From Deltaproteobacteria bacterium (GTDB taxonomy: Bacteria; Campylobacterota_A; Desulfurellia; JAGGSF01): a DNA stretch of 22,753 nucleotides. How positions within the stretch are numbered: position 1 is the first letter of the stretch; every line of letters starts with the position of its first letter. Of the stretch, positions 14,808 through 22,017 are shown piece after piece. Under the pieces are notes generated by a model. The model made no database searches. It was given only the letters and a program-made list of their open reading frames with translations, and had not been told where the DNA came from. The stretch covers positions 1 through 22,753 of the forward strand of contig JAGGSF010000076.1 in assembly GCA_021159235.1 (NCBI GenBank). The letters are read 5' to 3'. Both the position numbers and the translations under genes were made by a program.

Positions 14808-15601
14808 TGAGCAAATTATATGAAGCTTTAAAAAGGATAGAGAAGAAAGAAGAGAAGAAAGGGAAAAGTGGTGGAAATATACCATGTGCCATACATCGCA
14901 GGACTATGGATTACTGGATGGGTGGTATTGTCGTTTTTATGATAGCTTTTATTGTAGCAGGTTTTATATTGACGAGGTTGTCTGAGAAAAGGAAGGTTGC
15001 CTCTATCACCTCCACTAAGGTTGACGTGGTTCAGCAGAGGAAAACAGGAAAGGTGGTTGAAAGTCCTGTAAAGCTTGAGGCTGTAAAAACACCTCCGAAG
15101 CAGGCTTCAAAGGTTGAAAAAGCTTCTTCCAGGGTAAAAAAGGTAGCATTACTTCCAGAGAAGATCAAAAAATCTGCATCCCCAGGGAAAAAGGTCAGAA
15201 AAATAGTAAAGAGACCTGTTAAAAAAAAAGTATCCACTTACGATATTACATTGCTTACCTTAGAGGCTCAGAGAGCGACCGAAAAGGGAGAAATAGAAAA
15301 GGCGGTAGAAATGTATAGGAAATTACTCTGTATAAGGAAAGATGATGTATATTTAATGAATAACTTAGGTGCATTATACATAATGGAAGGTAAATACAGC
15401 GATGCTCAGCAGATACTGAAGAAGGCTTACAGCGTTTGCACAGATATGGACATTGCTTTAAACTATGCCAGTGCTTTGTATAAGGGGGGAGATAAAGAAA
15501 GTGCCCGAATGGTTTTAAAACATATTAATCCTTCACTTTTAAAGACGGATGAGCAAAGGGAAACTTATAGAACCTTGAAACATCTGCTGGAGGGTTGGTA
15601 A
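14807..15601 (+). CDS. MshN-like membrane-anchored TPR protein of the pilus cluster
   Basis: Of 264 residues, 1-34 are cytoplasmic and start MSKLYEALKRIEKKEEK, similar in kind to the short motif that opens MshN and GspB-like proteins. One transmembrane helix (about 37-57) is followed by a Lys/Pro/Ser-rich, probably extended periplasmic linker (60-142). At least two to three tetratricopeptide repeats follow (about 148-250, with NNLGALYIMEGKYSDAQQIL clearest). This architecture and the position directly after the secretin match MshN, thought to act in pilus or pore assembly. The ATG overlaps the secretin TGA by one base. The MshM ATPase gene usually found nearby is absent. Confidence 0.75.
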   Translation: MSKLYEALKRIEKKEEKKGKSGGNIPCAIHRRTMDYWMGGIVVFMIAFIVAGFILTRLSEKRKVASITSTKVDVVQQRKTGKVVESPVKLEAVKTPPKQASKVEKASSRVKKVALLPEKIKKSASPGKKVRKIVKRPVKKKVSTYDITLLTLEAQRATEKGEIEKAVEMYRKLLCIRKDDVYLMNNLGALYIMEGKYSDAQQILKKAYSVCTDMDIALNYASALYKGGDKESARMVLKHINPSLLKTDEQRETYRTLKHLLEGW

Positions 15602-15605
15602 ATTT

Positions 15606-16025
15606 ATGGAGAGGTTTAATTCAAGATACTGTTTTGTCTGTGGCAAAGAAAATAAAGGTGGTTTTGGCCTGACATTTTATAAGAAGGGAAACCATGTAGA
15701 AACTACAGTAAAAGTTCCACAGAAATTTAACGGATATAAAAACATTGTTCATGGTGGCATTGTCTCTACATTGCTGGATGAAGTAATAAACTGGGCAGCG
15801 TATGCATTATCTAAGGAAAGAAAGTATTGTGTGACGGCAGAGATGACAGTACGCTTTGAGAAACCCATTCCTGTAGAAAAGGAGCTTTTGTTGTGGGGAG
15901 AGGTAGTTGAGGATAACAAGAGAATGCGTATCTGCAGCGGAAAGATATTGATAGAAGGTGAGGTTTTTGCTACGGGGACAGGAAAGCTAATACCTATAAA
16001 AGACGCCTCTACCATTAAAGAGTAA
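15606..16025 (+). CDS. PaaI-family hotdog-fold thioesterase
   Basis: A likely acyl-CoA or acyl-carrier thioesterase of the PaaI/YbgC-like hotdog superfamily. The 139-residue protein has the N-terminal CFVCGKEN motif (Cys9, Cys12) common in one PaaI branch, and the family hallmark HGGIVSTLLDEV (His49, Gly50-51, Asp58, Glu59), where the acidic residue acts in catalysis. The substrate is unknown. The ATG lies 4 nt after the TPR gene stop, with GGAGG about 11 nt upstream, so it appears to be the last gene of the same transcript although its role in pilus assembly is not evident. The 3' end overlaps the end of the convergent epimerase gene by 11 nt, leaving no space for a terminator. Confidence 0.87.
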   Translation: MERFNSRYCFVCGKENKGGFGLTFYKKGNHVETTVKVPQKFNGYKNIVHGGIVSTLLDEVINWAAYALSKERKYCVTAEMTVRFEKPIPVEKELLLWGEVVEDNKRMRICSGKILIEGEVFATGTGKLIPIKDASTIKE

Positions 16026-16974
16026 TGTTGTTATATGACATGTACCATGAAACAAATCTTTCTATACCTTCTTCAATACTTACCTTGGGATGAAACCCTA
16101 ACATTTTCTCGCTTTTTCTTATATCAGCGTAGGTTTTAGGCACATCTCCTTTTTGCAATGGCAGGTATACCTTTTTGGCCTTTTTATTTAACCTTTTTTC
16201 TATACAGGATATAAAGTATTCTAAGGAAATGCTTTTACCTCTTCCCAGATTGAATATTTCATACTCAAAGGGTTTATTTAAGGATGCGATTACGCCATCT
16301 ACAATATCATCAATATATGTAAAATCCCTTTCCATTTTCCCATAATTGTATACTTCTATAGTTTTCCCCTCGATTATTGCCTTTGTGAACTTAAATAGAG
16401 CCATATCCGGTCTGCCCCATGGTCCGTAAACGGTGAAGAATCTTAAACCTGTTGTGTTTAAATGATATAGGTGGTGATATACGTAAGCTATGAGTTCATC
16501 AGCCCTCTTTGTTGCCCCATATAAGGATAGCGGTTTATCTACGGCATCATCGGTGGAAAAGGGAATCTTTTCATTCCCCCCATACACACTGGAAGAAGAA
16601 GCATACACGAAGTTCTTTACATTGCACCTGCAAGAAAGTTCAATTATATTTAAGAAACCTTTGATATTTGATTGTTCATATGAAAAAGGGTCTATCAAAG
16701 AATGCCTTACCCCGGCCTGGGCTGCTAAATGGCACACAACATCAATGTTGGTTGTTTCAAATATCTTCTCCAATTGTTTGAAATGGGCGATATTTAATTT
16801 CCAAAACTTAAAGTTTTTCTCCTTTAACAAGAGAGACAATCTATCCTTTTTTAATCTTACACTGTAATACCTGTTTAGATTATCTATACCAACAACCGTG
16901 TTTCCCTGAGAAAGCAGTCTCTTTGCCACATGAAATCCTATGAATCCTGCACAACCCGTTACTAAATAGATCAC
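16015..16974 (-). CDS. NAD-dependent sugar-nucleotide epimerase, UDP-glucuronate 4-epimerase-like
   Basis: Short-chain dehydrogenase/reductase of the extended type, probably making UDP-galacturonate (or a related sugar) for lipopolysaccharide or capsule. With a GTG start it has 319 residues. The NAD-binding motif TGCAGFIG is at residues 6-13, AAQAGVRHS follows, Ser126-129 precede VYG, and the catalytic Tyr152-x3-Lys156 pair is in YGATK. The stretch FFTVYGPWGRPDMALFKF is highly characteristic of UDP-glucuronate 4-epimerases (CapI type). The frame is open upstream to 17118, but the family begins at this IYLVTG strand, and a consensus promoter places the mRNA start at the GTG itself. It is therefore predicted to be leaderless. 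It converges on and overlaps the thioesterase gene. Confidence 0.9.
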   Translation of the reverse strand: MIYLVTGCAGFIGFHVAKRLLSQGNTVVGIDNLNRYYSVRLKKDRLSLLLKEKNFKFWKLNIAHFKQLEKIFETTNIDVVCHLAAQAGVRHSLIDPFSYEQSNIKGFLNIIELSCRCNVKNFVYASSSSVYGGNEKIPFSTDDAVDKPLSLYGATKRADELIAYVYHHLYHLNTTGLRFFTVYGPWGRPDMALFKFTKAIIEGKTIEVYNYGKMERDFTYIDDIVDGVIASLNKPFEYEIFNLGRGKSISLEYFISCIEKRLNKKAKKVYLPLQKGDVPKTYADIRKSEKMLGFHPKVSIEEGIERFVSWYMSYNNITL

Positions 16975-16980
16975 AGCGGC

Positions 16981-17009
16981 ATTATATTTAGCGGGTGGTC
17001 GTTTGTCAA
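16981..17009 (-). promoter_or_regulatory. Perfect sigma70 consensus promoter of the epimerase gene
   Basis: Read on the minus strand: TTGACA (17009-17004), a 17-nt spacer (17003-16987), TATAAT (16986-16981), then GCCGCT and the GTG start codon. Six bases separate the -10 box from the GTG, so the expected transcription start coincides with its first base (16974). Both hexamers match the consensus at every position. Confidence 0.82.
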
Positions 17010-17020
17010 AACTGTTGACA
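17004..17020. repeat. Inverted repeat formed by two back-to-back -35 boxes (TGTCAA-N5-TTGACA)
   Basis: The -35 elements of the leftward epimerase promoter and the rightward PHP-operon promoter face away from each other with only five bases between them, forming a perfect 6-5-6 palindrome. It may simply be the two -35 boxes, or may double as a regulator site. Confidence 0.7.
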
Positions 17021-17043
17021 GCTAAAAGATGTGACATTATACT
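17015..17043 (+). promoter_or_regulatory. Near-consensus sigma70 promoter of the PHP-PQQ-htrA-ftsH operon
   Basis: TTGACA (17015-17020), a 17-nt spacer, TATACT (17038-17043): 11 of 12 consensus bases at ideal spacing. The predicted start near 17050 gives a leader of about 44 nt containing GGAGG (17079-17083) before the first gene. No other strong promoter was noticed between here and ftsH. Confidence 0.75.
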
Positions 17044-17093
17044 GAGAATGTTAATATTTCCAATATTTATTGAGCATTGGAGGCGAATGTATA

Positions 17094-17753
17094 GTGATTG
17101 ATTTTCATACCCATACACTGTTTAGTGATGGTGAGTTGTTGCCTTCAGAGTTAGCCAGAAGGGCGAAAGATATGGGTTATCGTAGTATATGTTTTACCGA
17201 TCATGTGGATATGTCCAACATGGAAACGGTGATAACAGGCGTGAAAAAAGCTGTGGGTGGCTTGGAAAAATACTATGGTTTATATGTATTTGCGGGGGTG
17301 GAGATCACTCATGTTCCACCTCCCTTAATAAAAGAGGCAGTTGAAAAAGCAAGGTCAATGGGGGCGGAAATAGTTGTTCTTCATGGAGAGACGATTACAG
17401 AGCCAGTGGCGGAAGGCACAAACAAAGCAGCGATTGAAGTGGGAGTAGATATACTGGCTCACCCCGGTCTGATTACAGAAGAAGATGCACATTTAGCTAA
17501 GGAGAAAGGCGTGTTCTTAGAGATTTCTGCTCGTAAGGGTCATTGTTTGGCCAACGGTCATGTGTGGAATATGGCTAAGAAAACGGGAGCAAAATGTGTG
17601 ATAAACACAGATGCACATGCCCCTGAAGATTTGGTAAGTAGATCTTTTGCTCATAGGGTTTTGTCAGGTGCGGGCATGAATGAAAAAGAGGTTGAAGATA
17701 CATTCAACAATGCAGAGTTCCTTCTGCAGAAATTGATAGAGAGAAGAGGATGA
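17094..17753 (+). CDS. PHP-domain metal-dependent phosphoesterase (histidinol-phosphatase-like)
   Basis: A predicted metal-dependent phosphohydrolase of the PHP superfamily with unknown substrate. With the GTG start it has 219 residues and shows the four PHP motifs: His5-Thr-His7 (IDFHTHTLFSDGE), Asp36-His37 (FTDHVD), Glu70 and His97 in the middle, His123 (LAHPG), and Asp173-x-His175 (NTDAH). The GTG at 17094 has GGAGG (17079-17083) 10 nt upstream and starts exactly at the VIDFHTHT strand, as expected for the family. The frame also allows a TTG at 17070, but that has no ribosome-binding site and adds residues outside the domain. Its stop overlaps the next ATG as ATGA. Histidinol phosphatase is only one option; no other histidine-pathway gene is present. 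Confidence 0.87.
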   Translation: MIDFHTHTLFSDGELLPSELARRAKDMGYRSICFTDHVDMSNMETVITGVKKAVGGLEKYYGLYVFAGVEITHVPPPLIKEAVEKARSMGAEIVVLHGETITEPVAEGTNKAAIEVGVDILAHPGLITEEDAHLAKEKGVFLEISARKGHCLANGHVWNMAKKTGAKCVINTDAHAPEDLVSRSFAHRVLSGAGMNEKEVEDTFNNAEFLLQKLIERRG

Positions 17754-18823
17754 AAAAGATATCTTTTGTTTTAGTTTTTTTGCTATTTTTTACCGCTGAA
17801 GCAGGAGCAGGTTATTATGTAAACTGGCGCATTACTCCTGTTCTAAATACTGTTCATATCATTAGTATAGGGAAGGTGGGTAAGGTTTTTCCTGTTGTGG
17901 ATGGAGATTTTCTCTATATAGGAAGTAAAGATGGCAGATTTTATAAGATTGACTGGAGGAAGCGTGATGTTGTATGGAAGGTAAAATTGGGAGCTTCTAT
18001 AGAATCATGCGCTGTCTGTTTCAATAATGATGTGTTTGTAGGGGATAACAGTGGAGCACTGTATTGTATAGACAAAACCTCTGGAAAGATAAAGTGGAAA
18101 AAGCAGTTTGACTTTCCTGTACTGGGGAAACTGAATATATACAAAAATAAGATCTTCTTATGCACGGAGGATAACTCTGTATGGTGTGTTTTACCAGATT
18201 CAGGAGAAATTTTATTTGGATTTCGTAAGCCTTATGAAATGATAAGTGTGAGAGGTGTTTGTTCACCTGCATTTGATGGGGATTCTATGTATGTTGGATT
18301 TAATGATGGATATGTATATAAGGTGGATCTTTCTACAGGTAAAGAGGAATGGGGAACATTTATCGGCAAAAAGGGAAGGTTTTTCGATGTAGATGGTGTA
18401 ATTTCTGTGTCAAGAGATGTTGTGTTTGCAGCTTCCTGTAACGGTTGGACGGTGGCGTTGAATAAAAAAAACGGAGATATCATATGGAAGCGCAATATCT
18501 CTTCTTATGCAGGTGTGGTGGCTACACCTGTATTCTCAGTTGTTCCTGCTAAAAATGGTGAAGTTGTAGCGTTAGACCTGGACAGTGGTGAAAAGGTATG
18601 GAGTCTTAAGGTTTCTCGTAAGCCTGTTTGCGCTCCTGTTCTTATAACGCATGATATAATATATGTGCTTACTCAAGAAGGCAGGATAGTTGCCATAGAT
18701 AAGGATGGCAAAGTTATCAATACGAAAAGGTTAGACGGAGGTTTTGATGGGGGATTTTCTATCGCTGGAAGTAAACTGTTTACCATAAGTGAAAAGGGAA
18801 AGATATTTGTTATTGGAGAATGA
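17750..18823 (+). CDS. Exported PQQ-repeat beta-propeller protein (BamB-like)
   Basis: The 357-residue protein has a signal peptide (MKKISFVLVFLLFFTAEAGA) and then repeated propeller blades of the pattern hydrophobic-GSKDGRFYKIDWRKRDVVWK, SGALYCIDKTSGKIKWKK, GYVYKVDLSTGKEEW, WTVALNKKNGDIIWKR, GEVVALDLDSGEKVW and GRIVAIDKDGKVI. These repeats are typical of BamB and PQQ-like propellers. I see no lipobox, so it is probably free in the periplasm and not a lipoprotein as in E. coli BamB. No dehydrogenase catalytic part is present, so a scaffold role in the envelope is more likely than enzymatic PQQ use. It overlaps the upstream PHP gene and ends 1 nt before htrA, pointing to a shared role in envelope protein handling. 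Confidence 0.85.
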   Translation: MKKISFVLVFLLFFTAEAGAGYYVNWRITPVLNTVHIISIGKVGKVFPVVDGDFLYIGSKDGRFYKIDWRKRDVVWKVKLGASIESCAVCFNNDVFVGDNSGALYCIDKTSGKIKWKKQFDFPVLGKLNIYKNKIFLCTEDNSVWCVLPDSGEILFGFRKPYEMISVRGVCSPAFDGDSMYVGFNDGYVYKVDLSTGKEEWGTFIGKKGRFFDVDGVISVSRDVVFAASCNGWTVALNKKNGDIIWKRNISSYAGVVATPVFSVVPAKNGEVVALDLDSGEKVWSLKVSRKPVCAPVLITHDIIYVLTQEGRIVAIDKDGKVINTKRLDGGFDGGFSIAGSKLFTISEKGKIFVIGE

Positions 18824-18824
18824 G

Positions 18825-20201
18825 ATGATAAAAAAGATCTTTTTTATCATTTTTATTATATTCTTCTCCATACCTGTTTATGCCTTAAATGTTTCATCCT
18901 CTGTAGTTCAGAGGGAAAGCTTTTCTCCTATTGTAGAAAAGGTATTGCCGGCAGTTGTTAATATCCGCACCACACAGATTGTAAGGGAAAATCCATTGAT
19001 GGATTTCTTTGATAAGGATGATCCATTCTATCGGTTTTTTAAGCGGTATTTTGGTGAGATACCTCACGAATATCAACAAAAGTCATTAGGTTCCGGTTTT
19101 ATCATCTCTTCCGATGGATATATCCTGACCAACAATCACGTAATCTCACGGGCGACCAAGATAAGGGTGAAGTTGCTTTATACAGGTGAGGTTTACGATG
19201 CAAGGGTAGTGGGGGGGGATCCAAAAACGGATGTTGCACTCTTGAAGATTAAAGCATCCCGGAAATTGCCTACGGTAGCCTTAGGTGATTCTGACAATAT
19301 AAAAGTGGGAGATTGGGTTCTGGCAGTAGGTAACCCGTTTGGATTAAATGGCACTGTTACCTGGGGTATTATCAGTGCCAAGGGAAGGGTTATTGGACAG
19401 GGTCCTTATGACCATTTTCTACAGACGGATGCTGCTATAAATCCTGGTAATTCTGGTGGACCACTGGTGGATATGAATGGAAGGGTTGTTGGTATAAATA
19501 CTGCTATTGTAGCCTCGGGTCAGGGTATAGGGTTTGCTGTTCCTATAAATATAGCAAAAAAACTCATTCCGCAGTTAAAAAAAGGGAACATTGTTCGTGG
19601 ATGGCTGGGGGTGCTGGTTCAGAATGTAACACCAGACATGGTGAAGTTCTTTAAGCTTCCCGACACCTCAGGTGCAATTGTTTCACAGGTTGTAAAGGGT
19701 AGTCCAGCAGATAGGGCGGGAATTAAAGAAGGAGATGTGATTGTAGAGTACGATGGGAAAAAAGTAAACTCTGCTACTGATCTTCCATATTTGGTAGCAT
19801 TTACCACGCCGGGAGAAACAGTGAATATAAAGATTGTTCGTGATGGAAGGGAGATTATAAAGCATGTGACGATAGGAAAGAAACCGAAGAAGATCGCCTT
19901 AGAGAGGGAAAAAGAAAGTAGATTGGGAATAACAGTGACAAATATAACTCCTTATGTAAAAGAAGAATATAATTTGAAGATAGATAATGGAGTGGTAATA
20001 ACGGATGTAAGAGAAGGTAGCATTGCCTATCTCTCCGGTTTGAAGAAGGGGGATGTAATAATAGAGGTGAATAGAAAAAAGGTGAAGGATGTAGCAGATT
20101 TTAACGAAAAGATAAAAAAAGCATTGAAGAAAAAAATCATTCTTTTTCTGATTAACAGACGGGGTAACCAGATTTACCTTTCTATATCTGTCCATGAATA
20201 A
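18825..20201 (+). CDS. HtrA/DegP family periplasmic serine protease with two PDZ domains
   Basis: Degrades or chaperones misfolded periplasmic proteins. The 458-residue protein has a signal peptide (MIKKIFFIIFIIFFSIPVYA), a long LA loop rich in Phe and Asp (NPLMDFFDKDDPFYRFF), and a trypsin-like domain with the triad His105 (TNNHVI), Asp136 (KTDVALLKI) and Ser210 (GNSGGPLV). Two PDZ domains follow (about 255-345, starting RGWLGVLVQ, and about 365-455, starting RLGITVTNI). The ATG at 18825 has GGAGA 5 nt upstream and opens the signal peptide. A possible ATG at 18789 would place charged residues before the signal and is rejected. It is 1 nt downstream of the propeller gene and overlaps ftsH by 8 nt. 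DegP, DegQ and MucD cannot be separated from sequence alone. Confidence 0.95.
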   Translation: MIKKIFFIIFIIFFSIPVYALNVSSSVVQRESFSPIVEKVLPAVVNIRTTQIVRENPLMDFFDKDDPFYRFFKRYFGEIPHEYQQKSLGSGFIISSDGYILTNNHVISRATKIRVKLLYTGEVYDARVVGGDPKTDVALLKIKASRKLPTVALGDSDNIKVGDWVLAVGNPFGLNGTVTWGIISAKGRVIGQGPYDHFLQTDAAINPGNSGGPLVDMNGRVVGINTAIVASGQGIGFAVPINIAKKLIPQLKKGNIVRGWLGVLVQNVTPDMVKFFKLPDTSGAIVSQVVKGSPADRAGIKEGDVIVEYDGKKVNSATDLPYLVAFTTPGETVNIKIVRDGREIIKHVTIGKKPKKIALEREKESRLGITVTNITPYVKEEYNLKIDNGVVITDVREGSIAYLSGLKKGDVIIEVNRKKVKDVADFNEKIKKALKKKIILFLINRRGNQIYLSISVHE

Positions 20202-22017
20202 TAAGAAAGATAAAAACTACAGGGTTATCAAGTTATCCATAATGTATGTCTTAATTGCCCTTCTTCTCATCTATCTGTATCAAGGTTTTTTTGGTACAAA
20301 CAGAGAAACCATTCCCTACAGCACATTCAAGGAATTTGTAGCTCAGGATCGTGTTAAATCCTGTAGAGTATCGGAGAAATACATAAAGGGTGTTTATATA
20401 GATAAAAGCGGGAAGATGCATAGTTTTGTTACCATTCCGGTTGAGGATCCAAAGTTGACTGATGAGCTTATTGCTCATAAGGTGAAATTTGAGGGTGTTC
20501 CTTCTGCTGGATGGTTGACCAATCTCCTGTTTGGATGGATAATACCTTTTGGTGTTCTTTTTCTTCTATGGCTTTTTATCATCAAAAGAGCGGGAGCATC
20601 TGGTAAGGGTTTGTTTAGCTTTGGTAGAGGAAGGTATAAGGTTTATTCCAGCGAGCGTCCTGATGTAAAGTTTAGCGATGTGGCAGGTGCAGAAGAGGCA
20701 AAGGTAGAAGTGGAAGAGATAATAGAATTTCTGAAGGATCCGCAGAGGTTCCAGAGGCTGGGCGGGAAAATGCCTAAAGGAGTGCTTCTGGTGGGAGCTC
20801 CTGGTACAGGTAAAACATTGCTGGCCAGAGCTACCGCGGGTGAAGCGGAAGTTCCATTTATCAGTATTACCGGTTCAGCATTTGTGGAGTTGTTTGTAGG
20901 CGTAGGAGCAGCGCGGGTAAGGGATCTCTTTGCAGAGGCAAAGAGATTGGCACCTTCTATTATATTTATTGATGAAATTGATGCTATTGGCCGGACCAGG
21001 GATGCGGGTGGATTTACCACTCATGAGGAAAGAGAGCAGACTTTGAATCAACTCCTGGCAGAAATGGATGGTTTTGATCCCAGCAGAGGGATTGTTGTTA
21101 TGGCAGCAACGAACAGGCCGGAGGTACTTGACCCTGCTTTGCTCAGGCCAGGTCGTTTTGACCGGCAGATACTGGTGGATAAACCGGACATAAAGGGAAG
21201 AGAAGAAATTTTAAGATTACACGCAAAGAAGATAGTGTTGGGAGAAGATGTAGATTTAAAAGTGATTGCTCAGGAAACACCGGGGTTGGTAGGGGCAGAC
21301 TTAGCCAATATCGTTAATGAGGCGGCGCTTTTGGCAGCCCGGGAAAGTGCAGATAAGGTCTATAAAAAACACTTTGAGGAAGCCATAGATAGAAGAATGG
21401 CAGGTTTAGCAAAGAAAAACAGGGCGATGAGTCCTAAAGAGAAAAAAACCGTTGCTTACCATGAATCGGGTCATGCTATTGTTGGTTACCTGTTAAAGGG
21501 AGTAGAAGTTGTGCACAAGGTGTCCATTATTCCAAGGGGAGTTGCTGCATTAGGTTTTACTCAACAGAGACCCACGGAGGAACACTATTTAATGCGCAAA
21601 AGTGAGATTTTGGATAAGATATGCATGCTGTTTGGAGGAAGGGTAGCGGAGGAAATCGTGTTTGGTGATGTATCCACGGGAGCACAGAATGACCTCTACG
21701 CAGCTACAGATTTAGCAAGAGCTGTGGTGACACAATTCGGTATGGACGAGGAATTAGGTCCTATTATTTATGAAAGAGAAAGACGACCTCTCTTTTTGCC
21801 TACCCCATTTTCACCTAAGGAAACATACTACAGCCAGAAGACATCGGAAGCTATTGATAGAGAAACGCGGAAGATTATAGATAGTTGTTATAACAGAACC
21901 AAAAAGTTGCTTTTGGAAAACAGGTCAAAATTAGACAGGTTGGCTCAAAGGCTCTTAGAAAGAGAGGTTGTGGACGAAAGGGAACTAAAGGAGATTATGG
22001 AAAGTAAGGATACTTAG
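20194..22017 (+). CDS. ftsH: ATP-dependent zinc metalloprotease FtsH
   Basis: Membrane-bound AAA+ protease that extracts and degrades membrane and regulatory proteins at the cytoplasmic face. The 607-residue protein has TM1 (about 13-32), a periplasmic domain, TM2 (about 112-131), Walker A GAPGTGKT (201-208), a pore loop FVELFVGVG (230-238), Walker B IIFIDEID (256-263), the second region of homology ending RPGRFDRQ (318-325), and the zinc motif HESGH (423-427). A further acidic ligand lies near TGAQNDLYAATD. Length and domain order are normal. The ATG overlaps the htrA 3' end by 8 nt, so translation is probably coupled. The stop codon overlaps the stop of the convergent GspF-like gene. Pairing of FtsH with HtrA in one operon links cytoplasmic-side and periplasmic-side quality control. 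Confidence 0.97.
   Translation: MNNKKDKNYRVIKLSIMYVLIALLLIYLYQGFFGTNRETIPYSTFKEFVAQDRVKSCRVSEKYIKGVYIDKSGKMHSFVTIPVEDPKLTDELIAHKVKFEGVPSAGWLTNLLFGWIIPFGVLFLLWLFIIKRAGASGKGLFSFGRGRYKVYSSERPDVKFSDVAGAEEAKVEVEEIIEFLKDPQRFQRLGGKMPKGVLLVGAPGTGKTLLARATAGEAEVPFISITGSAFVELFVGVGAARVRDLFAEAKRLAPSIIFIDEIDAIGRTRDAGGFTTHEEREQTLNQLLAEMDGFDPSRGIVVMAATNRPEVLDPALLRPGRFDRQILVDKPDIKGREEILRLHAKKIVLGEDVDLKVIAQETPGLVGADLANIVNEAALLAARESADKVYKKHFEEAIDRRMAGLAKKNRAMSPKEKKTVAYHESGHAIVGYLLKGVEVVHKVSIIPRGVAALGFTQQRPTEEHYLMRKSEILDKICMLFGGRVAEEIVFGDVSTGAQNDLYAATDLARAVVTQFGMDEELGPIIYERERRPLFLPTPFSPKETYYSQKTSEAIDRETRKIIDSCYNRTKKLLLENRSKLDRLAQRLLEREVVDERELKEIMESKDT

Noticed and set aside
16000-16040. Bidirectional terminator between thioesterase and epimerase
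   Set aside because: The genes overlap by 11 nt and I see no hairpin followed by a T-run; the same is true at the ftsH/gspF stop overlap.
16975-17118. N-terminal extension of the epimerase to an upstream start
   Set aside because: The extra residues lie upstream of the consensus promoter and before the NAD-binding strand that begins the family.
20643-21020. Antisense reading frame of 125 codons opposite the FtsH AAA domain
   Set aside because: Shadow of the strongly conserved Walker A/B coding region, with no independent support.
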